Of a stretch of 64,000 nucleotides of DNA, positions 34,180-46,640 are shown one piece after another. Source of the DNA: Copromyces sp. CBS 386.78 (taxonomy: Eukaryota > Ascomycota > Sordariomycetes > Sordariales > Sordariaceae). The notes under the pieces were generated by a model that was not told the origin of the DNA, did not search any database, and worked only from the letters and a program-made list of their open reading frames with translations. The stretch lies in assembly GCA_030685235.1 (NCBI GenBank), contig MU839223.1, positions 44,535-108,534 of the forward strand. Direction: 5' to 3'. Within the stretch, counting starts at the first letter, position 1. Each line of letters starts with the position of its first letter. The position numbers and the translations under genes were made by a program.

Positions 34180-34296
34180 TCTTCTTGTTCTCAAAATCTC
34201 CTAGAAGAGTTCCGGCTTCCTCTCCTAGCTGTTTTAAAGTCGCCTAGTGTTCGTATTCAGCGCCTAGTCCTTCGTATCCTACTAGGTACCTTCTAG
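34180..34296 (-). pseudogene. Chromodomain remnant of the retroelement integrase
   Basis: The minus-strand frame carries the YLV-x-Y-x-GLG-x-E pattern of a chromodomain, followed by a TAG (34244-34246) where a Trp is expected. Trp TGG to TAG is a CpA to TpA change on the plus strand, the RIP preference. Chromodomains direct integration towards methylated-histone chromatin. Confidence 0.7.
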
Positions 34297-37200
34297 CCTT
34301 TTCTCTCAAAATAACCCGTTTATAATTTTGAGCTACTACCGGTCCGGCTTACGGTAATTATTTATTATAAACGTTAAATAGTATTAGTTCGAAATAATCG
34401 ACGGAATAACGTTATATATCTTTTAAGTCGGGGGTAATTCTAATTTATACGCCAACCGCCCGACTCGCTTAACAATTCTTAATAATTTTACGTATTACGG
34501 CCTAAATTTCCGTAGTTCTATCGCCTTGGGTACTATATAACTTTTATAGAGGCGCAATAGGATTCGATTACCTATATTAAAAAACCGCGGTTAACGTTGC
34601 TTATTATAATTATATTTAGTATTTATTACTGCTAATTCGATACTATTTTAAATAGAGATATATTAATCGGGCAATTTAACGCCTAGTATCGCCTCCTTAC
34701 CGTCAATTAAATTTAAGACTAAATTTAGGGTAAATCTTAAAGTTACTTCGTTTAAACTTACTCCTATTATTAATAATTTAATATTATTATATTCGAATTA
34801 AAATTATAGGATAATTTTATCTTAGCCGCTAAATTTTTTAAGACAGTTAATATAATACCTAAACGCGCTTTAAATAATTTAAATTAGACGTTCGGTTATT
34901 TTATTTATTTATAGATAATATACCGTCGAATATAATAATTTTATCCCGAATTTATATTAATACTTTATTTAGAATTTGGATAGAAATTTGGGATCCCGGT
35001 TTAAAATTATTACTTTCGGGGTACTTTAATTATAAAATAGTAAGGCTATATATAAAGTATCCGCCTATTATTTTATAATTTACGTCGTTTTACTTAAAAT
35101 TAATAGGATTTATTTAGTAAATTTATTTACTATTATTATTATAGTATTATATCCTTTATTAAATATTAGGAGTCCTAAAATAAAATTAATATTAATTATA
35201 TAGTACGAATAAAGTGGGCCGATAATCGGTTATATATTTCCGTATAATTTATATTTCTTCTTATTAAAAATTTAATAATTTAGGCATCCTTTAAAATAGC
35301 GTTTAAATTCCTATATCCTGCGTAGTATATAGAATTAATTTAAGTAGGATATTAAACAATTAAAGTTGAGGTAGTTTTAATTATAAATAGTGTCGAAGAT
35401 TTCTAAGTAATAGATTTTAGGTATATAAAGTCGCTTCTCTCCTCCGTTTTTAGTTTTTTATAGTAGGCCGTTTCGCTATTTAAATAGTAATATTATTATA
35501 TTATAGCCTAAAATTAAGTTAGCGCTTATTATTTAAATTAATTACGCCTAGAATAAATTTATCTTATAGCTGTTAATTATTTTATATTAGAAGTTCGAAT
35601 TTATTTAAATTAAGGTTATTATAAGTTTTTATTATAGGTTGAATACGATTTCGGGATTGGGTACGCCGTTTTAATAAAATACTTAGTATATTATCTATTA
35701 TTCGTCCGAATCGTCTAGGAAACGTTCGAATCCGCCTTCCGCAATCGAATCTCTAGGTTTTAGGTTATTACTTCGATACAATTTCGATAGGGCGTCTAAT
35801 ATAATATAAAATTTACTAAGTTTATAGATAATATTAATATTACTTTTGAATATATTAGCGTATTCTATAACTTTTAGAAATTTCTTATTTAATATATTTA
35901 ACGATATAGAATTAATAATATCCGTACTTTAACGGATTAGGTTAACGATAGTTTTATAGTCGGTATATATAGTAATTAGTGGGATTCGAGTCGCGTTAAT
36001 TTATTTGCGGTATTTGGTGAGGGTTTAAATTAAGTTTAAAACTTTTATTTTTATTAATTAATATTATTTTTCGGACGCTGTTAAAATTTTAGAGATAAAT
36101 GCGATATTTTATACGGATTTACGTAGGGGGTACGTAGTAATTAAGTTTAAATTTGGATCCTAGAATTAATTAATTTTATTATTTTTAATGTAGTATATTT
36201 CGATGCCGATGCCGTATTTAGAAACGTTAAAATCGATAAATAGCGGTCTCGTAAATATAAAAATTTGAAGGGTAGTATTCTTAATTAACGCCGTTTTTAT
36301 AGCATTAAAGGACGCTAATTCTTTTTATATAGGGAAGGCTAGAATTATTGCTCCTATTTAAATTTTACGCTTAACGCTTTTATAACTATATTAATATAGT
36401 ATTATAATCTTCCTTTTTTTAAAAAGATTAATAAGGATATTATATAGTAGAATATTCTTTCGTAAGTAGGTCGTTGAGCCGATAAAGTAATTTAGTTGGG
36501 CTAATATTATTAAGAAGGCTAGTTTGGAAATCGCTATTAGTCTTTTTTAAATTATCGATATTTCAAAGTTGTTAACGAAGCGGCTTAAAATTATTTGCGT
36601 TAGGGAAGGCTACGAAGGTTTTTAACGGCTTAATAAATATATTTCGTTCGCGGAAGTATTAAAGGATTTAATGTAAATCTTTAATATACTATTCTAAAGT
36701 TATTAAATTAATTATAATATTATTGTAATAGAATTCCGCGGCCTTAATATCTGAAAGTATTAAATCTATTTAGTATTAAACGTAGGCGTTTAAATTTCTA
36801 TAGTTTATTATTGCGTAATTGAATGTAAACTGCCCTTCGGAGGTTGTAATTGTAAATGCCTATTTCGATTCGGGGTAGATTCGCTATTAATAGTAAAAAG
36901 TAATGGCGTTTATAACGGTAATAAAGTTTGCGTTCTTAGCGGCGATATTGCCGATAATCTCTTTTTAAGTCTTTATCAGGTAGGCGTTAAGGATAATATT
37001 TTTATTGAGGGTTTGTATGTTAACGATTATCCGGCCTTTTTTTATACCGTTTAGTGTTATTTTCTACGCTACGAATATTTGGAACGAGAACGGGACTTAG
37101 TATTTAGTTCTGCTAATTTTCCCGTTTTCGAAGAGTTTCTTAATTTAATTTTGGATAATATCCCTTATTTTTGGTCCCTATAGGTAGACTTTTATATATT

Positions 37201-40200
37201 TTAGTATTTTTATATACTAGTCGGGCTTGAGGTTAACGTATATTTATTCGTCTTATAGTATATTTACGAAGCCTTTATTTTTAAAGATGTCTTTAAATTC
37301 GTTAATTAATTTGGATATTGCCTTTGTAACTTTAGGGTTTGAGTTGTAGATTCGGATCCTAATTTTATACGTATAGATTCGTAGTTTAATAATTTTGGTT
37401 AAATCTAGTGCGTATTTCTCGGGCGCGTAGTATGCGAAGGCTATAGCTTCTATTCTATTTTATTTACTAACTTCTGCCGCTAGGTAGTTCGGATTAATTA
37501 ATATAAGATGGCCGAATTGTTAATTATTATAAATTTTAATATAGTAAAGGTAAAGATTATAGACGGTAATTGTTTTTAGTAATCCGGTTATTAATAAAGT
37601 ATAAGTTCCAAAATTATTTTCGCGATTTGTTGGTTTAAAAATATAGTCTTATAAATTATTTACTTCGGCGTGGTTAATAATTAACGCTATAGAAGATTTG
37701 GGGGTAAATTAAATCGGCCTAGCCGTGCGAACGTTAACGTTAAATTTCTTACCTACCTTTATTTCTATCGGGATTTCGATTTTATAAGAATTAATATAAG
37801 CGTAATATTTTAATATAAGGATATCTATTCCTTTAAGATTTAGGATGTTTATATTAATTAATAAACGGGTAGTTAAGTCGTTAACGAGGGAAACTTCCCG
37901 TTCGATTCTAGCTATTATTCGCTATTTTAAATTTTCGAAGTCCTAGCCTTAAAAGTATATTAGTAAAATAATGTAGTTTTATAATTTATAACGGTTATTA
38001 TTAATTCTTCGTATTAATAGCGGAGTCGACTTTTTTTTAATAGGGAGGTTTAAATAGAATTTATTAATTTAACGCCTATCGGCGAAGGATTGTAAATAAC
38101 CTATATCCGTATATACGTTGTATTTAATAGAATAATTATTAGGATTAAGTATAATTTAAAATTGTAAGTAAGTCTAGGTTTTAAAGCCGAAACTTATATT
38201 AATATTAAACTTTACATTAATTATTAATCTTTTAATAGGCAATAACGGTTCCTTATTTAACGCGCCCTCTAATATTGCCTCTATTATTGAGGGCGCTAGC
38301 TGTTTCCCGGCTGGGTTTGCCGTTGAGGTTAGGCTTTAGGGGGATTTGTAATTGCGTTAATCGCCATTCTATTATTGGTATATATCGCCTCGAAGAGTCT
38401 AGCGGTAGATTTGACTTTCCTGTAATGTAATACGGTGTATTAATAGAATTTATTTCCGCTAGGGAAATTTTGAAGGTAGTAATAGTATTAATATACGGCC
38501 GGAGCGCTTTTTATAGTTGCGAAATAATACGCGTCTTAGGCCTCGTTATAAACGTAATTATCGTTAATGTAATTCGTATTTAAATTATTAGTAAGTAAGT
38601 ATTCGTTTATTTCGATTACGTTTTTAATATAAGTTTAATAAAATTCGGTAAATTTAGGAGCTATTTCGTTAATTGCTTACTTAATGTTAGCGTAGTATCC
38701 TTTACTTCTATTAGGGGGGGCCGGTAGTCGACGATTCTTAGGAATTAGAAGTTACCGCGGTCGATTAGCCGGGTTAGAATTACCGTACGAAATCGGGTTA
38801 AAATTATTATAAGGGGTATATATAAGCCTATTCGCAATTTAATTCTAAGTTTAATTTAATTAATTCGAAGTTTGAAGTTAATTAATTTAATTTAAGTATT
38901 TAATTTAATTATAAATCGGGTTAACATAATTATAATTCTAATTATTAAGATTCTATTTATTAAAGCCGCTTTATTAATTTTAGTTGCCGTAATTATTTTA
39001 ACGTTGAAATTGAACTTTTAATAGATTAGAAGCTAATTTCTAACGTTAAACCCTACGTTTTAAAACGCTCTCCCTATTTTAAACGTTTTTAAAGAAGGCG
39101 CTTAATATTATATTTATTTTTAATTTATTTAATTCGGATTAAATTTCGCCGTTAAAAGTTTTAAAAATAGCGATTATTTAAGCGTATTCTAGGAAATTAT
39201 AAGCTCTAGCATTCTTAATAATTATTTAAATAAATGAAATAATATTTTTCCTATTTACTATATTGTATAAAGTGAATTTAGATTTACGTAAATAATTTAT
39301 AACGTTTAAATAGTCGATTTTAAAGCGTTTTTTCAATTTATTATAAATAATTTCAATTCGTCCTATTAATAAAAGCTTTCAATTATCGTTAAAAAGGACG
39401 TAAGAATGCTAAACTAGCGCTGGGCCTTATAAATATTAAATTTAGACTTTTTAAACTTCCCTTTCGCTATAAATCTTTTCGAGGGTAAGAAGTTTATTAT
39501 AGAACGCGTATACGTCGTAGTATTTAGTATTTTTCCTATCGGATATAATTCTTATATCCGATAAATTATTAAGAGAGGGGTCGAAATATCCGATATCCGA
39601 AGCTCTTAATAAGGATTAATAAAGAAGGTTATTTATTAGTTAAGCGGTAATAATAGGGGACTTAATTCTATACTTAACGAAGGTTTATATAATTAAGTTG
39701 GCCGTATTTTAATTAGAGGCTACTTTTATTCTTTCGAAGGCGGCGGCTAATAAATTGGCCTACTCTTCGTTAATTAGTATAATTTCCGTAGACTATAGGG
39801 ATATTAATTCCGTAGCTATATTTAATTCCTCTTCTTCGTTAACGGTAGATTAGAATCGTTAAATTTAATTTTATTAATTTTAATTTTAAATTAAAAAGGA
39901 TGCGGGGAAATTTCCTAAAATTATCGTTAATTGAAATTGACTTACGGAAATCGATAGTAGACTTGTAAAAGTCGATAGTTGGCTTATTAACTTCAAGTCT
40001 AGCTTCGAAGTCGAATTTAATTTAAGGTTCTTAGTTTAAAGGTTTTGAAATCTATAGAGTAAGTAGACGCCCTATATTAGGCTTCGGTCAATATTACTTA
40101 ATTTTTATAGAATACTAGTATTAAATTTAGTGTCCCCATTAAATTTAGTATTATTATTAAATTTAATATTATTATTAAATTTAACGTTATTATTAAGCGT

Positions 40201-41227
40201 AAAGTTAAAATTCTAAATTTAATTGTAGTCCGCGAAGGATTAGTCTTAGAGTAGGCGGGGCTTAATTTACGTTCGGTTTCCCGTCCCAATTACCCTAGGC
40301 CCGACTTAGCTATATTTAAATTCAAGGTTATAAAGTACTTAATTTTTAAGTATAGATATAAATTCGTTATTAGCTTACTCTAAAACGTTAGGCCGAATTT
40401 TATTAGTTAATCGAATTAGTAAATTTGCGAATTCGTTTGGGCTTAATAATTTATGGATGCGAGAGACCGGTTGGGAAGGTTTTAGGGTAGAAAATCCCAA
40501 TAAGCTTAATAATAGAGGCCGACTTAATGACTGAAACCGATTTAATAGTTAACTTATTAATAAAAGTCGGCTAGATTAATAGGGCTCGCCCGAGGGTGTA
40601 GTTAATGGGACCTCCTTAGCGGATTGCGGGGGCGGGGTAATTGTAGTACTAGTACTAACGATAGCGGCCTCTCTAGCGGAAATTTAGAGTTCAAGGAAGT
40701 TGGGTAAGCTTCGCTACTAGGCGAGGAAAGTCGCGAAGGATTACTTCTTGGTAGCTTAGTTAGTTGGGTAAGATTCCTCTCTCGGAGGGCTATCGGTGAG
40801 GATTTCGGGATCGAAATCTGGTTAATATTATCGAACTTTTTCGAAATCTTCGTCTATGATTTTAATACCGTAGGGGTAGCCTACTAGATAAAAGTGTAGT
40901 AATTGACGAGTACGTTGACGGGGATTAACTGATATTAGGGCGTTAAAGCTTAGAAGTATATTAGCGTTAAGTTTACTAGTAATAGATGTAGATTTAGAAA
41001 GTTTAGTATTACGGTTTTTAAGTTAGCCGAAGTCCTACGGGTTGATTTTGGGAGGGGGGTAGCTGTCTGCGTTTATAAGTAGAGCGTTAAGCTTGGGGTG
41101 ACGGACTTGCGTTTGGTTAATTTACGAGCCTAATTTGAAAGTCGGCGCGGTAAAGTCTAGTAGTTCGACTAATATAAGTATTATCGATAATCTTAGTCGT
41201 TAATTCGATAATATATAGGTATTAGAA

Positions 41228-41445
41228 TGTAATGGGTATAGTATAACAATACGTACAAAGATGATATATTAGATTAAGATAGCCTACTAATTTACTGTAT
41301 AGAGGCCGGTCTGACTAAATATAGGATACCAGACTAGATCGGTTAGGCTTACGCCTACCGTAGTCGGGTAGCCAATGCTCAGACTAAGCAGGTGCACATG
41401 GTACGTACTGTACTGTGCTTACCCTAATCCTAGGGTGCACTCACA
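41228..41445 (-). repeat. 5' LTR (right)
   Basis: 218 bp, starting TGTAATGGGTATAG in plus-strand coordinates and ending CTCACA, followed by the target duplication ATTGG at 41446-41450. Confidence 0.93.
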
Positions 41446-41450
41446 ATTGG

Positions 41451-41830
41451 AGTGCCGATCTTTACGAGCAGTCATGTCCGGACTCTAAAGACTGCAGAAA
41501 TCAGGTCACCACAAACCTTGGACTTCAGCTGGCTGCAAGGACGCAACCATAACAGTTTGAGAGATGTGTAAGAGTGGTTGAAACCAATGAGGAGAAATTA
41601 ATAGATTGATTGGTCTGAGGAAGAAAGGGAGAGTCCCAAGGAGCTGCTAGGTCCTGAACCTACCCTAGATACCCGAAAGTTGAAGAAGAAGGTGGGGGAC
41701 GAACATGAATCCACTGGTCTCAGAGCGCCGATCTTTACGAGCAGTCTGGACTCTAAAGACTGCAGAAATCAGGTCACCACAAACCTTGGACTTCAGCTGG
41801 CTGCAAGGACGCAACCATAACTGTTTACAT
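41451..41830. repeat. Two further copies of the ~105-bp unit around a dispersed repeat
   Basis: 41451-41555 and 41722-41830 share CCGATCTTTACGAGCAGTC, then CTGCAGAAATCAGGTCACCA and ACTTCAGCTGGCTGCAAGG. The first is directly continuous with the right target duplication. Between them lies the dispersed repeat 41569-41724. Confidence 0.85.
41569..41724 (-). repeat. Dispersed repeat, copy 2 (inverted relative to 148-297)
   Basis: Its reverse complement aligns with 148-297, sharing TTCGTCCCCCACCTTCTTCT, ACTTTCGGGTAT, GGTTCAGGACC and TTGGTTTCAACCACTCTTACA. Small indels occur between these blocks. Here it is embedded between two copies of the 105-bp unit. Confidence 0.75.
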
Positions 41831-42089
41831 GTGAGAGATGGTTGACTGTCGCTGTCCGTAATATGCATGATGGTGTGGTGAGGTTGCCGGTTGCTTGTAA
41901 TTACCGGGGCACATGCTTCTATGCAGACTGTTTCTCTGGGACGCATCACTTCCATTGTATAGCTGTGGTCGGCACGGTGCTACGCTTTAACGCTGGAGAT
42001 GGTGTGCGAGTAATCGGGCAAACTTGGGGGAATCCCGTTAGTGGACAAACGGAGAGAAGTTCCGGCTTCTTACTGCTACCTTAAGAACG

Positions 42090-44128
42090 ACCGATTGTAA
42101 CCGTCGAGTCAGACAACGGTTAATTCAAGTCGTCGCCGAGGTGCCGAGCTTCCCGTTCCTCAACATGCCGACCGTGCAGCCCGTCACGGGCGACGCGACC
42201 ATGGACACTCTCATGGCGCTCGTCGGCTCCAAATGGTTCAGTCCCCTAGACGGCGCCTTCTGGGTCGGCGCCGGTCTGACCGTCTCGGCGTTGGAGATGC
42301 TCGACATCACGGCCGTGTTGGTTGTCGAATGGGGCCTCGACGTGAAGCTGGGCATCTTTGCCGTGGCCGTATGCGACGTCCCCTCCACCGACGCACCTGC
42401 CAAGCTCGCCCACGCCGAGCTCGGCATCCTCGCTACGGTCGACTTTGGCCTCGGCCTAGCTAAGTTCGAGGCCCAGCTGGCCCCGTCCTCCTACATCTTG
42501 GACCCCCTCTGCCACCTTTCGGGCGGCTTCGCACTCTACTACTGGTTCAAGGACGGGCCCCAGTAGACTAAAGGCGACTGGGTCTTTACCCTAGGCGGCT
42601 ATTACCGCCTCTACAAGCCGCCGCCGCAGTACCCGGTCCCGCCTCGCTTGTAAATCGAATGGTCCCTCGGCCCGCTGTCCATCACGGGGCAGGCCTACTT
42701 CGCCATCACGCCGAACGTGGCTATGGCTGGCGGCGCCCTCCACGCCTACATGGGTATCGGGGTGCTCGAGGCCTTCTTCGACGCTTGGATCGACTTCCTT
42801 ATCAACTTCAAGCCCTTCTGGTTCCTCGGTAGTAGTGGCGTCAGCGTCGGCGTGCGTTACTCGCTGGACCTGCTCTTCGTGACGATGCACATCAGCGTCG
42901 AGATCGGCGCCACGCTGACTGTGTATGGCCCGCCCATCGGCGGCATCTGCCACGTCGACTTCTGGGTGTTCGGCTTCGACATCCACTTCGGCGCCGTCCA
43001 GGGCTCCGGCACGGGGGCCATTGGGGTGTTAGATTTCTTCAACCTTGCGCTGCAGAAGGGCAGTCCTGCGGCTGCGTCGTCGGCTCCGCAGCCGTTGCTG
43101 TTTCAGTGCCAGACCGGCATGTTGCCGTCCGGCGGAGCAGCAGCTTCGGAGAGGGCGAGAGCGAGGCAAGAGAGGAGGAGGCTGCGGAGGAGGCAGCTTG
43201 TCCAGAGTCAGAGCAGGCCGGCCCAGCGTGTTGTTGAGCTCGGTGATGATGGTTACGAGGTGAGGGAAAGCGACGACAACGATGTCCCAATCTGGGAAGT
43301 CAAAGGCGGCACCTTCTCCTTCGCCATTAATGCCGTCTTCGCGATGAGTAAGGTGACCGTGTACCCCGAGGGCAAGCACCCCGTGGTCCTCGATGCGCCG
43401 CCCAAAGACACGTCGCCCATTATGTCGCGGCCGATGCACCTCGATAAGACCATGCCGGCCATTACATCGGAACTCAAGGTGGAGATGAAAATCGCGACAG
43501 GCGACAGCAAGGTGGATTACGAGCCGCAGTGGGAACTGCGGCCGGTGATTAGCTCTGTGCCCAAGGCGCTGTGGGATGCCTGTGAGTCCATGTCGCCCCA
43601 TTCCATGTCTCTGTGTTTTCGTTCGCGACTGCCCCGTCTGCTAACAAATACCTTACCAACGTAGACGACGCCTCCACCGACCCCATGGGCGGCTCTCAAT
43701 CCATGCTTGACACCTCGACGGGAGGCACCGTCCCCCTCATGATGGGGGTCCTCTTCGTCGCGCCCAAGCCCATCCTCTCGCACGACAAGGTGCAGCCCTT
43801 CAACGCCGTGCTCTCCCAGCTACAGAGCGTCTTCCCCAAGGCAGAGACGCCGCCGTTCCCAGACTCGACGACGGCGGAGAACAAGGCCTGGTTGCCCGTT
43901 CCGCCCGCGAAGCCGGACCCGAGCAATCCGGCAAGGGACTGGGTGGCCGTTCAAAAAGCTTGGAAGGATCCCGGGTTGGGGGCCGATGCGGGAGCCGCGG
44001 CTGTGGCAGGGTGGGCGAAGACGATGGGGTGGGATACTGGAGCTGTGGACGACAGTGTCCCCGTGAGGTTAGTTGAGGGGCTGCAGGTGTTGTATGTTAA
44101 TGCGCCTCTGGTAGCTCAGGCTGCGTAG
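42090..44128 (+). pseudogene. 5'-truncated DUF6603-family gene with RIP-type stops
   Basis: One frame runs from about 42090 through PSFPFLNMPTVQPVTGD (42144 onward) to 43581. An 83-nt intron (43582-43664, branch GCTAAC) leads to exon 43665-44128. GGFALYYWFKDGPQ, GDWVFTLGGYYRLYKPPPQYPVPPRL and SITGQAYFAITPNVAMAGGALHA, then FKPFWFLGSSGVSVGVRYSLDL and GPPIGGICHVDFWVFGFDIHFG, are the C-terminal half of DUF6603 proteins as I know them. These are usually more than 1,000 residues long and of unknown function. The N-terminal half is missing. Two in-frame stops, TAG at 42564-42566 and TAA at 42651-42653, interrupt otherwise intact sequence. Both fit CAG to TAG and CAA to TAA, the CpA to TpA changes of RIP. 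Confidence 0.85.
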
Positions 44129-46640
44129 AGGACGGTAGGGAATGGGGTATTTGTTGGCGAGGATATAGGGAAGGGGCCGACATGTAAGCTGGTGGAAAGT
44201 ATGTGGTTCCTGAATTCAGTCATTTCGATCTCGAGCTCGAATTCGTATAACGGGCTGAAAAGCTTGGCGCTTAGAACAGTAGTGTAGTCTTCCGCGTAAT
44301 CACGTGGTTCATCGCGCCAATGTTTATGTCCATAAATAGTGGGTCTTCTTTCTTTTATGCATAATGCAAGAGCTTATATAAAAACCGAAAAGAGGATCTT
44401 TGACCGGAGAAGCAACCATGATGCCTTCCAGAGGACATGTCGCTGGAGAAGGAACATAACCGGTTTGGTAAAAGAAAACAAATATGATATTCTATCGTCT
44501 TTGAAGAATGGTCCATGACTATGAGAAGCGCTTACTATTATTCCCCGACGTTTTGGACGCGAGTGTCCATAGTGTGTTTTGGGGAAGCCATTAGGTTCAC
44601 AGCAACTGATGGTCCTAATAAGATACCGATAAGAGGGACGATAGCGACGGGATAAAAGGAATCGATCCCGTCACCAATGCGATCAGAACGATAAGATAAG
44701 CGAACCACCATGGAAACCACCAGAAAAAAGATCGCCAAAAAATACATACAGCACCTGGGATTCGCTGGTCGTCACCGACCCAACTACTAGTCAGGCGATT
44801 GGTAGCTTATCTATGGGAGAGCGGACGGGATCCCGAGTTTTCTACCATCTATGGTCGTATGTGCTTGATTCGCCATGCGAATAGGCCTAAGAAGGAACCC
44901 AATACTTTCACAGTCCAATATATCTATTACGCCTCCCGTACGCTCGTCGCGATTTGAAACATCCCTCCTTTTGCACACTTCTAGCACTGGCAATTACCTT
45001 CCTATGCATCCATTTGTCTTTCTTACTCCTTTTGACCGAAATTTCAAACATGTCCCCGATCAAGGAAATCCTAAATTGATTCTAGCCGATCTACTTCCAA
45101 CCTATCACAAGACATATCATAATTGCTGTTGTCGTCAGTTTGTTATCAATGGTGAATTGCTCGCGGCGAAACGACATACACGAGGTTTGGAAATCTCGTA
45201 AGCATCGCAAACAACTGCGGGCATCTGGGCAGAAACACAATATTCCGACTTGATACCTCCAAGAAATGAGTATTATCTGGCCAAGCGACGTTAGGAATAT
45301 ATTTGCGTAGAACACAGAAGTGTCAAACATCGGCCAGTTAGTACGAACGTCATGGAGGAAGATTTAGGTGCGTTTCATATCTTTGCCTCTGAAAGACCGC
45401 AGTTATTCGCAAACTTCCCATCACAAACGACAACCACTTATACCTAGGGTACCTACCTACCGTAAATACCACGACCAAACCGACCCCGAAAACACTTCTT
45501 GACCTTATGGTTGAAGTTTTTTCCAGCTAACTGCGTGCCTGGCCGTCCGTGTAGCTGACGGCCAGCTCAGACGAAGAGGCAATGGGGATACTCGACCGGG
45601 CATTTCGCCGGAACACTTGGACAGAACATCAAACTACTGGCTAATGCTTCCAACAATTTAAGCCCTGGTTTTGTTCAATGCCGTGACTCTCATCTGACAC
45701 ATGGAGTGGGCAGAGAAGACTGGGTTGATGGTAGCGTGCCCCTGGAGATGCTAGTTCGAACAAGGAAACCTGAAGAGATTTCCTCCAATTTGGATGCAAA
45801 CAGGGCATCGGAATTCTGACAGGTGTCTATACCCGGATGCCAACTATGGGGTGATTTGCATGGCTGGTGGTGGAAAAACCGTCGAGTGGCTGTGCTGCTA
45901 GGGGTGGTGGCTGCGGATTCCGGGTCAGGAGCGGGAGGCCCAGACCACCTTGAAAACCACAGCGATGGGCCAGGGGTAAAAACATTGGACGACGGGCGCG
46001 GGAGGAAGCGACGCCTGGTGTTAGGCAAATAGAATGCAAGGCTAACAACGAAGCGGATTGCATTGATACATTGCAGCGCGCACAGAGGTCTGCAGCCGGG
46101 CGAACAGTTGAGCTCGACACCACGGAGCAGCCGCAACACCCCCCGGGATATCAACAACAGTTGAAGCAATCCTATCCCGCCTATTTGGGCCAGGAAGCGC
46201 CGAGCGCATACGACAAGGCCCAGTCTTTGTCTTCGTCCCCTCCATCAGCACTCAAGTTGATGCCCAAGCACCTGGGAGGGGTCCCTCTTGTTCCAGGGGA
46301 GAGTCCGGCCGGTCAAACCAGCACTTCACAATTCTTCAGTCCACAAAGAGCGACCATTCAAGTTGGAAAAACATCAATATTTGGGTACCTTACCTTTGGG
46401 CAAGACAATGACCATGGCTAATAGCAATTACCCGTAGATACCTTAGGTACTCCAGTCCTCTACATTTCTCTCGACGGCTCCCATCCACCGATAGTGTAAT
46501 CGAATACCCCGACCGATGCCGACAAACCATATGTCCATCGTACCTAGCCGCCCGCCGTCCGATCCGTCCGTCATAACATCATACCATTATCGATTTGTTC
46601 CAAAGAAGTCCTAGACTCAGTTGCTATTACCCCGGCTTCC
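44129..46640. other. Intergenic region, no gene seen
   Basis: About 2.5 kb with only short overlapping frames and no domain features. TACC/GGTA-rich words typical of Neurospora-like intergenic DNA are present (45451-45475). Confidence 0.45.

Larger units (their letters stand above)
33884..41445 (-). mobile_element. RIP-mutated Ty3/gypsy chromovirus LTR retrotransposon
   Basis: Two 218-bp direct repeats (33884-34101 and 41228-41445) start TGTAA and end ACA, and are flanked by the 5-bp duplication ATTGG (33879-33883 and 41446-41450). The 7.1-kb interior is heavily AT-rich; for example, 34741-34800 contains no CA and no TG. That is the RIP pattern, and no intact frame survives. The element points leftward: a purine tract (AGGGGGGCAAAT on the minus strand, 34102-34113) adjoins the left LTR. 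On the minus strand at 34180-34296 a chromodomain remnant reads RRYLVGYEGLGAEYEH, then TAG (expected Trp), then ATLKQLGEEAGTLLGDFE. A chromodomain at the integrase end marks a chromovirus. Confidence 0.93.

Noticed and set aside
40098..40289. 63-residue minus-strand ORF in the retroelement
   Set aside because: Made of ILNLIIILNLI repeats from an AT-rich, RIP-mutated short tandem stretch; not a gene.
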